Translations under genes and position numbers: made by a program
Origin: Vicinamibacterales bacterium
Lineage (GTDB): Bacteria; Acidobacteriota; Vicinamibacteria; Vicinamibacterales; Fen-181
Direction of reading: 5' to 3'
Assembly (NCBI GenBank): GCA_036504215.1
Contig: DASXVO010000027.1
Coordinates: 1-48,290 of the forward strand
Length of the DNA stretch: 48,290 nt
Notes under the pieces: model-generated
Databases searched by the model: none
What the model was told of the DNA's origin: nothing
The model's input: the letters and a program-made list of their open reading frames with translations, nothing else
In this document: in pieces, positions 7,652 through 15,503 of the stretch
Layout of the letters: every line of letters starts with the position of its first letter
Position numbering within the stretch: the stretch's first letter is position 1

Positions 7652-7682
7652 CGGCCCGGTGGAACATCGCCGGGCCGTTTTT
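7652..7682 (+). terminator. Rho-independent terminator of tRNA-Pro
   Basis: CGGCCCGG (7652-7659) and CCGGGCCG (7670-7677) form a perfect 8-bp stem with a 10-nt loop, directly followed by five T residues (7678-7682). It lies 33 bp after the tRNA. The 220 bases from here to the next gene contain nothing else I can support. Confidence 0.85.
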
Positions 7683-7902
7683 CGTCGTGCCCTCCGCCCG
7701 CCGTCGGGATCGGCGCGTCGGCCGTGCCTTCCGGCGGACGCCGACTCTGCGCGCTTCCTCTCCTGGCCATGGAGGCTTCGGGGACTCGGCGATTCGGATG
7801 CCGGCGGCGATTTCGACGTGACGCCCCTGCCGCGTGATGCTATGCTTTGTTGTGTAAAGTCATTTGCATTGGGCGGCCGCCCCATCCAGGAGCGTCACAG
7901 GC

Positions 7903-9501
7903 GTGCGAATCCCGATAGCCTCGTCGTTGTTCGAACGCGTGCCCGACGATCCCTTCTACCTGCCGCGCCGTCCGCTGTGGCTGCCGCCGGACATGGTCCA
8001 GCCGCCCGAGTGGCCCCGATCGCGTGGCCCGACGCACATCGCCCCTCGCCACGCGCTGCTCCTGAATCCCTTCTATCCGAAGGATCCGCACGGCAGCTTC
8101 GGCAAGCACGTGCTGACGCCGTCGCTCGCCCTGACGAGCCTCGCCGCGGCCACGCCCCCGCCTTGGCAGGTCGATTACTGGGACGAGAACCTGCTCCAAG
8201 GCGTGCCCCGGCTCGGAGGCCTGCCGGAAGTCGTGGGCATCACGGTCCACCTGACCTTTGCCGCGCGCGCCTACGAGCTGGCCCGGTGGTTTCGCGATCG
8301 GGGCAGCAAGGTGATTCTCGGCGGCCTGCACGTCCAGTCCTGTCCCGACGAGGCCGCACCGCACGCTGACGCGATCGCGCTCGGCGACGGTGTCCAGGTC
8401 TGGCCGACAATTCTTGGCGACATCGAGCGTGGCACGCTGCGGCCCCGCTACGTGGCATCTTACGAGAGGGACTTCGATCTCGATCCTCCGCCTCGCCACG
8501 ATCTCGCCCCTCGCTCGAGCTTCCTGACGACGACCAGCCTCATCGCCACCCGGGGCTGCCGCAATCGCTGCGGATTCTGCTACCTGTCCACCGACGGCCT
8601 CCGTGTGCCGTATCGCATGCGCAGCGTGGACGCCGTCTGTCGCGAGATCGAAGCCAACGGCCAGCCGTACGCGGTGTTCATCGACAACAACCTCGGCGCC
8701 CACGGCGAGTACCTGTCGGCGCTGTGCTGCGCGCTGGAGAGATCGAGAGTCATCTGGAGCGCGGCCGTGACGCTGGACGTGACAGACGATCCGCGCCTGG
8801 TTCGCGAGATGGCCCTCGCGGGCTGTACTGCCGTCTTCATCGGATTCGAATCGCTTACGGACGACAACCTCATCGCCCTCCGCAAGCGTGGGCCCCGCGC
8901 CGAGGAGTACGCCAGGCGCGTGCGGGTGCTTCACGACCACGGCATTGCAGTGAACGGCAGCTTCGTGCTCGGCTTCGACGGCGACGGCACGGAGGTATTC
9001 CAGCAGACCGCGGACTGGATCGACGCCAATCGGCTCGAATGCGCCACCTTTCACGTACTGACGCCGTACCCGGGCACGCCCCTGTTTCGCCAGCTGGACG
9101 CGGAAGGTCGGCTGCTCCACCGCGACTGGTCGAAGTACGACACCGCACACGTCGTCTTCCGCCCCAAGCAGATGACGGCCGAGCAACTGGCGCTCGGCTA
9201 CGACTGGCTCTACCGGCGGTTGTTCTCCCCAGAATCGGTCTGGCGTCGGCGCCCTCAGGAGGCGACGGCGGTTCTGCCGTACCTGGCGATGTCCCTCCTC
9301 TACAAACGCTCGAACCGCCTCTGGCGATTCCTGATCAAGCGGCGGCTCGTACACGCGGTCTGGCGTCCGTTCGTGGAGTGGACACGGCTATGCCACCTCG
9401 TGCGGCGCCGCCGCCTCGCCCTGAGCGTTGAGCCGCGAGCACCGCGCGGCAGTCAGCCGCAATCGACCTCGATGGCACCATTCACCACGCGGACCGGGTA
9501 G
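7903..9501 (+). CDS. B12-binding-type radical SAM protein
   Basis: The 532-residue protein has an N-terminal cobalamin-binding-like Rossmann region (about 45-180, with KVILGGLHVQSCPDEA and HADAIALGDG) and a radical SAM domain with CRNRCGFC (Cys219, 223, 226). Motifs typical of B12-radical SAM proteins follow: FIGFESL, NGSFVLGFDGDG and LTPYPGTPLFRQL, which resembles the DUF4070-type subgroup. The classical DxHxxG base-off ligand motif is not visible. The substrate is unknown; family members methylate or rearrange lipids and natural products. I chose GTG 7903 because AGGAG (7888-7892) lies 10 nt upstream; an ATG at 7864 is possible. The C-terminal end overlaps the convergent reductase gene by 49 bp. 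Confidence 0.88.
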   Translation: MRIPIASSLFERVPDDPFYLPRRPLWLPPDMVQPPEWPRSRGPTHIAPRHALLLNPFYPKDPHGSFGKHVLTPSLALTSLAAATPPPWQVDYWDENLLQGVPRLGGLPEVVGITVHLTFAARAYELARWFRDRGSKVILGGLHVQSCPDEAAPHADAIALGDGVQVWPTILGDIERGTLRPRYVASYERDFDLDPPPRHDLAPRSSFLTTTSLIATRGCRNRCGFCYLSTDGLRVPYRMRSVDAVCREIEANGQPYAVFIDNNLGAHGEYLSALCCALERSRVIWSAAVTLDVTDDPRLVREMALAGCTAVFIGFESLTDDNLIALRKRGPRAEEYARRVRVLHDHGIAVNGSFVLGFDGDGTEVFQQTADWIDANRLECATFHVLTPYPGTPLFRQLDAEGRLLHRDWSKYDTAHVVFRPKQMTAEQLALGYDWLYRRLFSPESVWRRRPQEATAVLPYLAMSLLYKRSNRLWRFLIKRRLVHAVWRPFVEWTRLCHLVRRRRLALSVEPRAPRGSQPQSTSMAPFTTRTG

Positions 9502-10526
9502 CAGCGCACGCCCTCCTCGGCCGGTGGTTCCAGCACGGCACCATTGGTGACATCGAATGCGGCGCCGTGTAATGGGCACGTGACGACCTGGCCGAGCAAC
9601 TCGCCCTCCGACAGTACCCCGCCGGCGTGCGGGCATTCGTTGGCGATGGCGAAGTAGCGCTCGCCGACCCGGCAGATCAGTATCTCCCGGCCGTTCACGC
9701 GAAGTCCCCGCATCTGCCCTGCGGCCAGCGATCCCGCCTCGGCAACCTTCACGAAGCCGGGCGTGCCGGGCGTGGCTGCGGACGTCGCGCGGGCCTGAGA
9801 GCCGGCGTACCCGGCAAACTCCTCGGCGAACACGCGCTCGGGGTCTGCCCCTGCATCGAGCACGGTCTTGGTCGCAGCCGCCACAAGGCCGGGCGGACCC
9901 GCGATATAGAAGGTCGGCGCGGCGATGTCCCCGACGTGATCCCGCAGGAAGTCGGCGCTCACCGTCCGACGCTCACCCGCCCAGGGCTGCCCGGACGTGC
10001 CGGCGTCCGTCATCGTCGGCACGTACGTGAATGCCGGGTGGGCCTGGGCCATGCGCGCGAACTCTGCGTGATACGCGGCTCCCTCGGGCGTGCGATTCGA
10101 GTAGATCAGCGTGATCCGGTACGGCAGGCCCCGGGCGATGGCGTCGAGCACCATGCTGCGAAACGGCGTGATGCCGATGCCGCCCGCGATGAACACCACC
10201 AAGGTCTGGGCCGGACGGAGCGCGAACGTCCCGGCAGGGCCGATCAAGCTGACCGGCGTGGCGAATGGCGCCTCCGCCAGACTCCGCTTCAGTGCGCTGC
10301 CGGTCATCCGCGTGGCGATCGCCAGCCGCTCCGCGTCCTGGGGCGACGAGGCAATCGAGAAAATCCGGCTGTTGCCCTTCTCGTCGCTGTAGAGCGGGTC
10401 GGTCAGCGCGATCGTCACGTGCTGGCCGGCGACGTAGTCCAGCCCCTCGGGCCGCTCGAAGGTGAACGCGAGGGTGCCTTGTGCAACTTCGACGCGGTCG
10501 ATCAAATGAGTCGTGAATTTCGGCAT
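9453..10526 (-). CDS. Ferredoxin reductase-type flavoprotein fused to a Rieske domain
   Basis: The 357-residue protein joins two redox modules. Residues 1-240 form an FAD/NAD(P)-binding ferredoxin-NADP reductase fold: RIFSIASS (54-61) for FAD, IAGGIGITPFRS (113-124) and YIAGPPGLV (207-215) for NAD(P)H. After an Ala/Thr-rich linker, residues 258-357 are a Rieske [2Fe-2S] domain with CPH (Cys298, His300) and CPLH (Cys317, His320). It probably passes electrons from NAD(P)H to an oxygenase or other acceptor, which is not encoded nearby. ATG 10526 is supported by GGAGGT immediately upstream; a longer frame to 10730 has the composition of non-coding DNA and overlaps the aquaporin remnant. Confidence 0.9.
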   Translation of the reverse strand: MPKFTTHLIDRVEVAQGTLAFTFERPEGLDYVAGQHVTIALTDPLYSDEKGNSRIFSIASSPQDAERLAIATRMTGSALKRSLAEAPFATPVSLIGPAGTFALRPAQTLVVFIAGGIGITPFRSMVLDAIARGLPYRITLIYSNRTPEGAAYHAEFARMAQAHPAFTYVPTMTDAGTSGQPWAGERRTVSADFLRDHVGDIAAPTFYIAGPPGLVAAATKTVLDAGADPERVFAEEFAGYAGSQARATSAATPGTPGFVKVAEAGSLAAGQMRGLRVNGREILICRVGERYFAIANECPHAGGVLSEGELLGQVVTCPLHGAAFDVTNGAVLEPPAEEGVRCYPVRVVNGAIEVDCG

Positions 10527-10545
10527 CTCGACCTCCGGTGAACGA

Positions 10546-10710
10546 TCACCGCCTCCTTCCGTCGACTTCGCAACCATTCCACCCGAGCGTGGCGCGCCGC
10601 GAGCTGAGGGAGCCGGTGCCGGGGAACCCGCCGCCCAGGACTGCGCTGCCGCCGAAAACGAGCCAGAAGGTGCCGATGAATCGAGCGAAAGCGCGACGGG
10701 ACAGGGGCAT
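10546..10710 (-). pseudogene. Truncated aquaporin Z gene (N-terminal remnant)
   Basis: The frame starts at ATG 10710 with GGGAG upstream. It opens MPLSRRAFARFIGTFWLVFG and continues GSAVLGGGFPGTG, which closely matches the first transmembrane helix of aquaporin Z (FGTFWLVFGG...GSAVLAA). After about 35 residues the similarity stops abruptly, and the frame ends 20 codons later. Neither NPA motif is present in any frame. The next gene in this direction, the reductase-Rieske gene, begins 20 bp later. It looks like a broken aqpZ whose body was deleted or replaced. The match is from memory of the family. Confidence 0.6.
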
Positions 10711-10861
10711 GGGACACGCTCCCTTTTCAAAGCGAGTATTTGGTACGGGACGTGCGCCGCCTACCGTAGCACAGTCAGAGTCCTGACGCCGCACTGTCGG
10801 TGGACCGGCTGCGCCTGCAAGAATCCGGCGCCTCCCCGTTCTCAGAACATAGGAGGTTGAC

Positions 10862-11695
10862 ATGACCGGAACATCCCGCACGCTCGTTGCACTTGCCGCC
10901 CTCTCCCTGCCGCTCTCCATGAGTCCCGAGGCCCATCCCATTCCCGCCTGTCCGCCCGCCTTCCGCATGGAGGTGCTGGTCGACGGCCGGGCGGTCCCCG
11001 AGTACCGGGCGAACGATGCGCGTTATGTCGAGGCGCTGAAAGGAAAGGAGTACGCGATTCGCCTCCACAACCCGCTGCCAGTTCGGGTTGGTGTGGCACT
11101 CTCGGTCGATGGTCTCAACACGATCGATGCGCGCCGGACGACCCCACAGGAGGGGCGCAAGTGGATCCTCGACCCTGGCGAGACGATCACGATCGCGGGT
11201 TGGCAGACGTCGATGCAGCAGGCGCGCCGCTTCTACTTCACGTCGGAGGAGAACTCCTACGCGACACGGCTCGGCCAGCCGGGTAACCAGGGGGTGATTA
11301 CGACCGTGTTCTTCCGCGAGCGGACCCCGATCCAGGTGGTTCCCATCGAGGCCGACACCGCCAAGGAGCGTCGCGACGCGCCATCGGCGCCAGCGCCGAC
11401 GCGGCAGGCGGCGGCAGGGGGCGCTTCGGCCAATGCGATGCCGAAGGCCGAGGCAGCCGCGCCTCCGGCCGACGAATATGCCGCAACGGGAATCGGTGAC
11501 CGCACAGGCCACCAAGTTCGCCTGGTCCACCTCGATCTGGAGTCGACACCGGCGGCAACGCTGACCGTGCACTACGAGTTTCGCGCGCAACTCGTGCGCC
11601 TGGGCATCCTGCCCCCGACCATCGTCGACGATCCGCTCGCGCGCCGCCGCCATGCGACCGGCTTCGCGCCCGGATTCTGCCCGGACGTGAAATAA
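10862..11695 (+). CDS. Conserved secreted protein of unknown function
   Basis: The 277-residue protein starts at ATG 10862 behind a strong AGGAGG site and has a Sec signal peptide (about 1-25). Residues 75-140 form the most ordered part: VGVALSVDGLNTIDAR, then GWQTSMQQARRFYFTSEENS. I recall similar strings in unnamed exported proteins of other Gram-negative bacteria but cannot name the family. An Ala/Pro-rich low-complexity linker (about 175-210) leads to a second small segment (DRTGHQVRLVHLDLESTPAATLTVHYEFRAQL) and a tail with one Cys. The arrangement suggests a periplasmic or surface adaptor. It is not obviously linked to its neighbours. Confidence 0.8.
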   Translation: MTGTSRTLVALAALSLPLSMSPEAHPIPACPPAFRMEVLVDGRAVPEYRANDARYVEALKGKEYAIRLHNPLPVRVGVALSVDGLNTIDARRTTPQEGRKWILDPGETITIAGWQTSMQQARRFYFTSEENSYATRLGQPGNQGVITTVFFRERTPIQVVPIEADTAKERRDAPSAPAPTRQAAAGGASANAMPKAEAAAPPADEYAATGIGDRTGHQVRLVHLDLESTPAATLTVHYEFRAQLVRLGILPPTIVDDPLARRRHATGFAPGFCPDVK

Positions 11696-11711
11696 CGGCG
11701 CGCCGTTCGTG

Positions 11712-11717
11712 TAGGAT
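11712..11717 (+). promoter_or_regulatory. Possible -10 box of the DNPH1-like gene
   Basis: TAGGAT lies 11 nt before the ATG at 11729, and no Shine-Dalgarno is present. There is no recognisable -35. The layout resembles the surE promoter, where a -10 box sits almost on the start codon. Confidence 0.35.
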
Positions 11718-11728
11718 CGTCGCCAGCC

Positions 11729-12178
11729 ATGCGAATCTACCTAGCCTGCACTGTGCGCGGCAACCGGGGCGGTCTAAACGCCGCCCGCCGGCTGGCTGCG
11801 CACCTGGAATTCCGGGGCCACGAGATCCTCACCTCGCACCTGCTCGGCGACGACGTCGAGCAGGCCGAGGCGGCGCTGTCCGAGCGCGAGGTGTTCGAAC
11901 GCGATGTGCGCTGGCTCGATGCCTGCGACGTGCTCATCGCCGAAGCGTCGGGTTCGAGCTATGGCGTCGGGTTCGAGGTGGGATACATCACCGGCCGTGC
12001 GGCCCTCACCGGTCAGCGCGTCCTGCTGCTGTTCGACGCCGTCCGCCACGGCGCCATCTCGCGAATGGCATCCGGAAACACGCACTCTGCCTGCGCGATA
12101 CTGGCGTACCACGACGTGGACGAGATTATCGCCTTCCTTGACCGGCACCTATCACCATCGGACAAGCTCATAGGGTAG
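11729..12178 (+). CDS. Nucleoside 2-deoxyribosyltransferase / DNPH1-like hydrolase
   Basis: The 149-residue protein has the short Rossmann-type fold of the 2-deoxyribosyltransferase family. The N-terminal strand MRIYLACTVRGN holds the nucleotide, and RDVRWLDACDVLIAEASGSS followed by GVGFEVGY carries the Asp and the catalytic Glu of the S-x-G-x-G-x-E segment. This arrangement is closest to the 2'-deoxynucleoside 5'-phosphate N-hydrolase (DNPH1/Rcl) branch, which cleaves deoxynucleotides to a free base and deoxyribose 5-phosphate. The length fits that family. The role is likely nucleotide-pool sanitation or salvage in the cytoplasm. The choice between transferase and hydrolase is inferred, not proven. 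Confidence 0.78.
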   Translation: MRIYLACTVRGNRGGLNAARRLAAHLEFRGHEILTSHLLGDDVEQAEAALSEREVFERDVRWLDACDVLIAEASGSSYGVGFEVGYITGRAALTGQRVLLLFDAVRHGAISRMASGNTHSACAILAYHDVDEIIAFLDRHLSPSDKLIG

Positions 12179-12347
12179 AGCCCGAGCCACGCCGGCCTCA
12201 TTGCCTCTTCGCGGCGCGAGGCCCGCCCCGTTCTGACCGGGTGCGCTTCCAGTCTGTGCCTCGCTGCGCCGGGCGGCTCGCGCAGGCCGGCAGGGTGCCT
12301 GACCCGAGCCGTGGTAGTGTGAGCGGGTACTCGAAAGGAGTTCCGCG

Positions 12348-15300
12348 ATGCGTGCGATTCTGTCTGCGATCCTGGCCGGTTGTGTCCTTGCCCTCGCCGC
12401 CCTGTCGGCCACGCGCGGCGTGGCCGTCGTTGTCCATGCGCAAGCGTCGGCGTCGGCGACGGGGTACGATGCCGCGTTCTTCGGCGACCTGAAATGGCGG
12501 AACATCGGGCCGAATCGAGGCGGGCGGGCGATTGGCGTCGCCGGCTCGACCGCGAGGCCGCTCGAGTACTACTTCGGCGCGACCGGCGGCGGCCTGTGGA
12601 AGACGACCGACGGCGGCACGACCTGGAAGCCAGTGACCGACGAACATCTCCGCACGTCGTCGGTCGGTGCGGTTGCTGTCGCGGAGTCGAGTCCGGACAC
12701 GGTGTTCATCGGGATGGGTGAAACCGAACTGCGGGGCGACGTCATCCAGGGAGACGGGATCTACAAGTCGGTGGACGCGGGCAAGACCTGGAAGTCCTCC
12801 GGCTTGGCCGACAGCCAGAACATCGCGCGCATCCGCGTGCATCCAACCGACGCGAACCGCGTGTACGCCGCGGCGCTCGGGCACACGTATGGACCGAACG
12901 CCGAGCGCGGTGTCTTCCGCTCCACGGATGGCGGCGCGACCTGGAAGAAGATCCTCTTCCGCGACGAGAGGACTGGGGCCGTCGATCTGTGCCTGGATCC
13001 GTCGAACCCACAGGTGGTGTACGCCGCGCTCTGGGAGGTGTTCCGCACGCCGCATTCGCTGTCGAGCGGCGGCCCGGGAAGCGGTCTGTTCAAGTCGACT
13101 GACGGCGGCGACTCCTGGACCGAGATCTCTCGCAATTCGGGATTGCCAAAGGGCACGCTGGGCAAGATCGGTGTGGCGGTGGCTCCCGGCGGATCCAACC
13201 GTGTCTACGCCATCGTCGAGGCCGAGGAAGGGGGAATCTTCCGGTCGGACGATGGCGGAGCCACGTGGACGAAGGCGAACGACGCGCGGCGCTTCCGTCA
13301 GCGCGCGTTCTACTACAGCCGGATCTACGCCGATCCCAAGGAGCGCGACCGCCTCTATGTGCTCAACACCGGTCTCTACAGATCGGCGGATGCCGGGAAG
13401 ACCTGGAAGTCGATTCGGGTTCCGCACGGCGACAACCACGACCTCTGGGTCGCGGCCAATGACCCCCAGCGGATGATCAACGGCAATGACGGGGGCGGCA
13501 ACGTCAGTGTGAATGGCGGCGAGACCTGGACGGGACAGCGCTATCCAACTGCTCAGATGTACCACGTTACGACGACTGCTCACGTGCCGTATCACGTGTG
13601 CGGCGCGCAGCAGGACAACAGCACCGCATGCGTGCCGAGCACGGGCAACGGCGACGAGTTCTACGAGGTCGGTGGGGGAGAGAGCGGGTACATCGCGGCC
13701 GATCCGCGAAATCCTGGCGTGTTCTACGCGGGCAGCTACGGTGGCCTGCTCACGCGTCTCGACCGGCGGACAGGACAGATGCGGCAGATCAACGTGTGGC
13801 CGGAGAACCCGATGGGTCATTCGTCGAACGCGATGAAGGAACGGTTCCAGTGGACGTTCCCCATTGTGTTCTCGGCGACGGATCCGCGCGTGCTCTACGC
13901 GGGATCGCAGCACCTGTGGAGAACGACGAACGAGGGTCAGAGCTGGGAGCAAATCAGCCCCGACCTCACGCGGGCGGATCCGGCGACGATGGGGCCGTCG
14001 GGTGGGCCGATCACCCTCGACCAGACCGGCGTCGAGACCTACGCGACGATCTTCACGATTGCGCCATCGCGGAAGGACGGTGACACGATCTGGACGGGGA
14101 GCGATGACGGCGTCGTGCAGGTCACGCGTGACGCGGGCAGGACGTGGAACAACGTGACGCCTCCTGACCTTCCGCCCTTCGCCCGGATCAGCCTCATCGA
14201 GGCGTCGCCGCACAAGCCCGGCACGGCGTATGTCGCTGCCAACCGATATCAGCGCGACGACCGCGCACCGTACTTCTACCGCACGGACGACTTCGGCCGT
14301 TCGTGGACCACGATCGTCACGGGCATCGCCGACGGTGACTTCGCACGGGCGATTCGCGAGGACATCGTGCGTCCCGGCCTGCTCTACGCGGGGACCGAAC
14401 AAGGGATCTACGCGTCGTTCGATGATGGCGCGCACTGGCAGTCGTTGCGCCTGAACCTCCCGGTGACGCCGGTGCACGACATTGCGGTCACCGAGAACGA
14501 CATCGTGCTGGCGACGCACGGGCGTTCGTTCTACCTCCTCGAGCGGATTGGCGTGCTGCGCCAGTTGACGCCGGCCGTCGCGCAGGCGTCGGGACATCTG
14601 TTCACACCTCAGGATGCCGTGCGGTCGGTCAACCGCGGCGTCGCGGTCGACTACTACCTGAAGCAGGCGGCCGAGAAGGTCACCATCGACATTCTCGATG
14701 GCGACGGGCGCCTCGTGCGGTCGTTCACCGGAACGCCAGACGTCGAAAAGAAGGAGAAGAAGGACGAGGCCGGCGACGAGGAGGAGTACTTCCGCACGCC
14801 CGAACCGAAGGTGCCGGTGAAAGCGGGGATGAATCGGTTCGTCTGGGACATGCGGTACCCAGGGCCGGTGCCGATCCCGAAGATGATCCTGTGGGCGGCA
14901 GGCCCGCGCGGGCCGACGGCGCTTCCTGGACGCTATCAGGTGCGGCTGACCGTCGCGCAGGCCGGCGCGTCGAACGGCGCCGGTCCGATGGTGGCGTCGT
15001 TTGCCATCCGCAGGCACCCGTTGCTGACATCGGTGGCCGACGTGGACCTCCAGCAGCAGTTCGCCCTGGCGATGCAGGTTCGCGATGCCGTGACGCGGGC
15101 GGACGAGACGGTGTTGCGGATCCGCTCGATCAAGGAGCAGGTGCACGACCGCTCCGGCAAGGCGAAGAACTCGAAGCTCACGGCCGCGGCGGCTGCACTG
15201 ACGTCCAGGCTGACGGAGATCGAGGGAGAGATCTACCAATATCGGAACCAGAGCAGCCAGGATCCACTGAACTTTCCGATCAAGCTGAACAACAAGCTCG

Positions 15301-15488
15301 CGGCGCTGCTCGGCGTGGTGGAGAGCGCGGATGGCCGTCCGACCGAGCAGAGCTACGCGGCGTTCAAGGACCTCACCGTGAGGCTCGATGCGGAGGTTGT
15401 GAAGCTGGAGACCATCGAGAAGAGGGACATCCCGGCCTTCAACGCCCTGGTGGCGCGAGCGAAGCTCCCGCCGATCACGGTGCAATGA
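12348..15488 (+). CDS. Large exported BNR/Asp-box (VPS10/sortilin-like) repeat protein
   Basis: This 1046-residue protein has a signal peptide (about 1-30, ending VVHAQA) and about ten Asp-box repeats of the form S/T-x-D-x-G-x-T-W, for example WKTTDGGTTWK, YKSVDAGKTWK, FRSTDGGATWK, FKSTDGGDSWT, RSDDGGATWT and RTTNEGQSWE. These build a beta-propeller like that of sortilin and glycosyl hydrolase family 74. The C-terminal 330 residues have a beta-sandwich-like region, a charged insert (KKEKKDEAGDEEE) and a helical end around SIKEQVHDRSGKAKNSK. Proteins of this type are abundant in Acidobacteriota and are usually labelled glycosyl hydrolase, but catalytic activity is not established. ATG 12348 follows AAGGAG. 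The preceding 169 bases show nothing more than this ribosome site. Confidence 0.9.
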   Translation: MRAILSAILAGCVLALAALSATRGVAVVVHAQASASATGYDAAFFGDLKWRNIGPNRGGRAIGVAGSTARPLEYYFGATGGGLWKTTDGGTTWKPVTDEHLRTSSVGAVAVAESSPDTVFIGMGETELRGDVIQGDGIYKSVDAGKTWKSSGLADSQNIARIRVHPTDANRVYAAALGHTYGPNAERGVFRSTDGGATWKKILFRDERTGAVDLCLDPSNPQVVYAALWEVFRTPHSLSSGGPGSGLFKSTDGGDSWTEISRNSGLPKGTLGKIGVAVAPGGSNRVYAIVEAEEGGIFRSDDGGATWTKANDARRFRQRAFYYSRIYADPKERDRLYVLNTGLYRSADAGKTWKSIRVPHGDNHDLWVAANDPQRMINGNDGGGNVSVNGGETWTGQRYPTAQMYHVTTTAHVPYHVCGAQQDNSTACVPSTGNGDEFYEVGGGESGYIAADPRNPGVFYAGSYGGLLTRLDRRTGQMRQINVWPENPMGHSSNAMKERFQWTFPIVFSATDPRVLYAGSQHLWRTTNEGQSWEQISPDLTRADPATMGPSGGPITLDQTGVETYATIFTIAPSRKDGDTIWTGSDDGVVQVTRDAGRTWNNVTPPDLPPFARISLIEASPHKPGTAYVAANRYQRDDRAPYFYRTDDFGRSWTTIVTGIADGDFARAIREDIVRPGLLYAGTEQGIYASFDDGAHWQSLRLNLPVTPVHDIAVTENDIVLATHGRSFYLLERIGVLRQLTPAVAQASGHLFTPQDAVRSVNRGVAVDYYLKQAAEKVTIDILDGDGRLVRSFTGTPDVEKKEKKDEAGDEEEYFRTPEPKVPVKAGMNRFVWDMRYPGPVPIPKMILWAAGPRGPTALPGRYQVRLTVAQAGASNGAGPMVASFAIRRHPLLTSVADVDLQQQFALAMQVRDAVTRADETVLRIRSIKEQVHDRSGKAKNSKLTAAAAALTSRLTEIEGEIYQYRNQSSQDPLNFPIKLNNKLAALLGVVESADGRPTEQSYAAFKDLTVRLDAEVVKLETIEKRDIPAFNALVARAKLPPITVQ

Positions 15489-15503
15489 AGGCGCGGGACT
15501 CCG

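Noticed and set aside
7864-7902. ATG 7864 as start of the first B12-type radical SAM gene
   Set aside because: The GTG at 7903 has AGGAG at good spacing, while the extra 13 residues have no support; not fully excluded.
12198-15485. 1095-codon open frame opposite the BNR-repeat gene
   Set aside because: It is a shadow of the coding strand; its composition is Arg/His/Val-rich and without recognisable motifs, while the plus strand has a signal peptide and regular Asp-box repeats.
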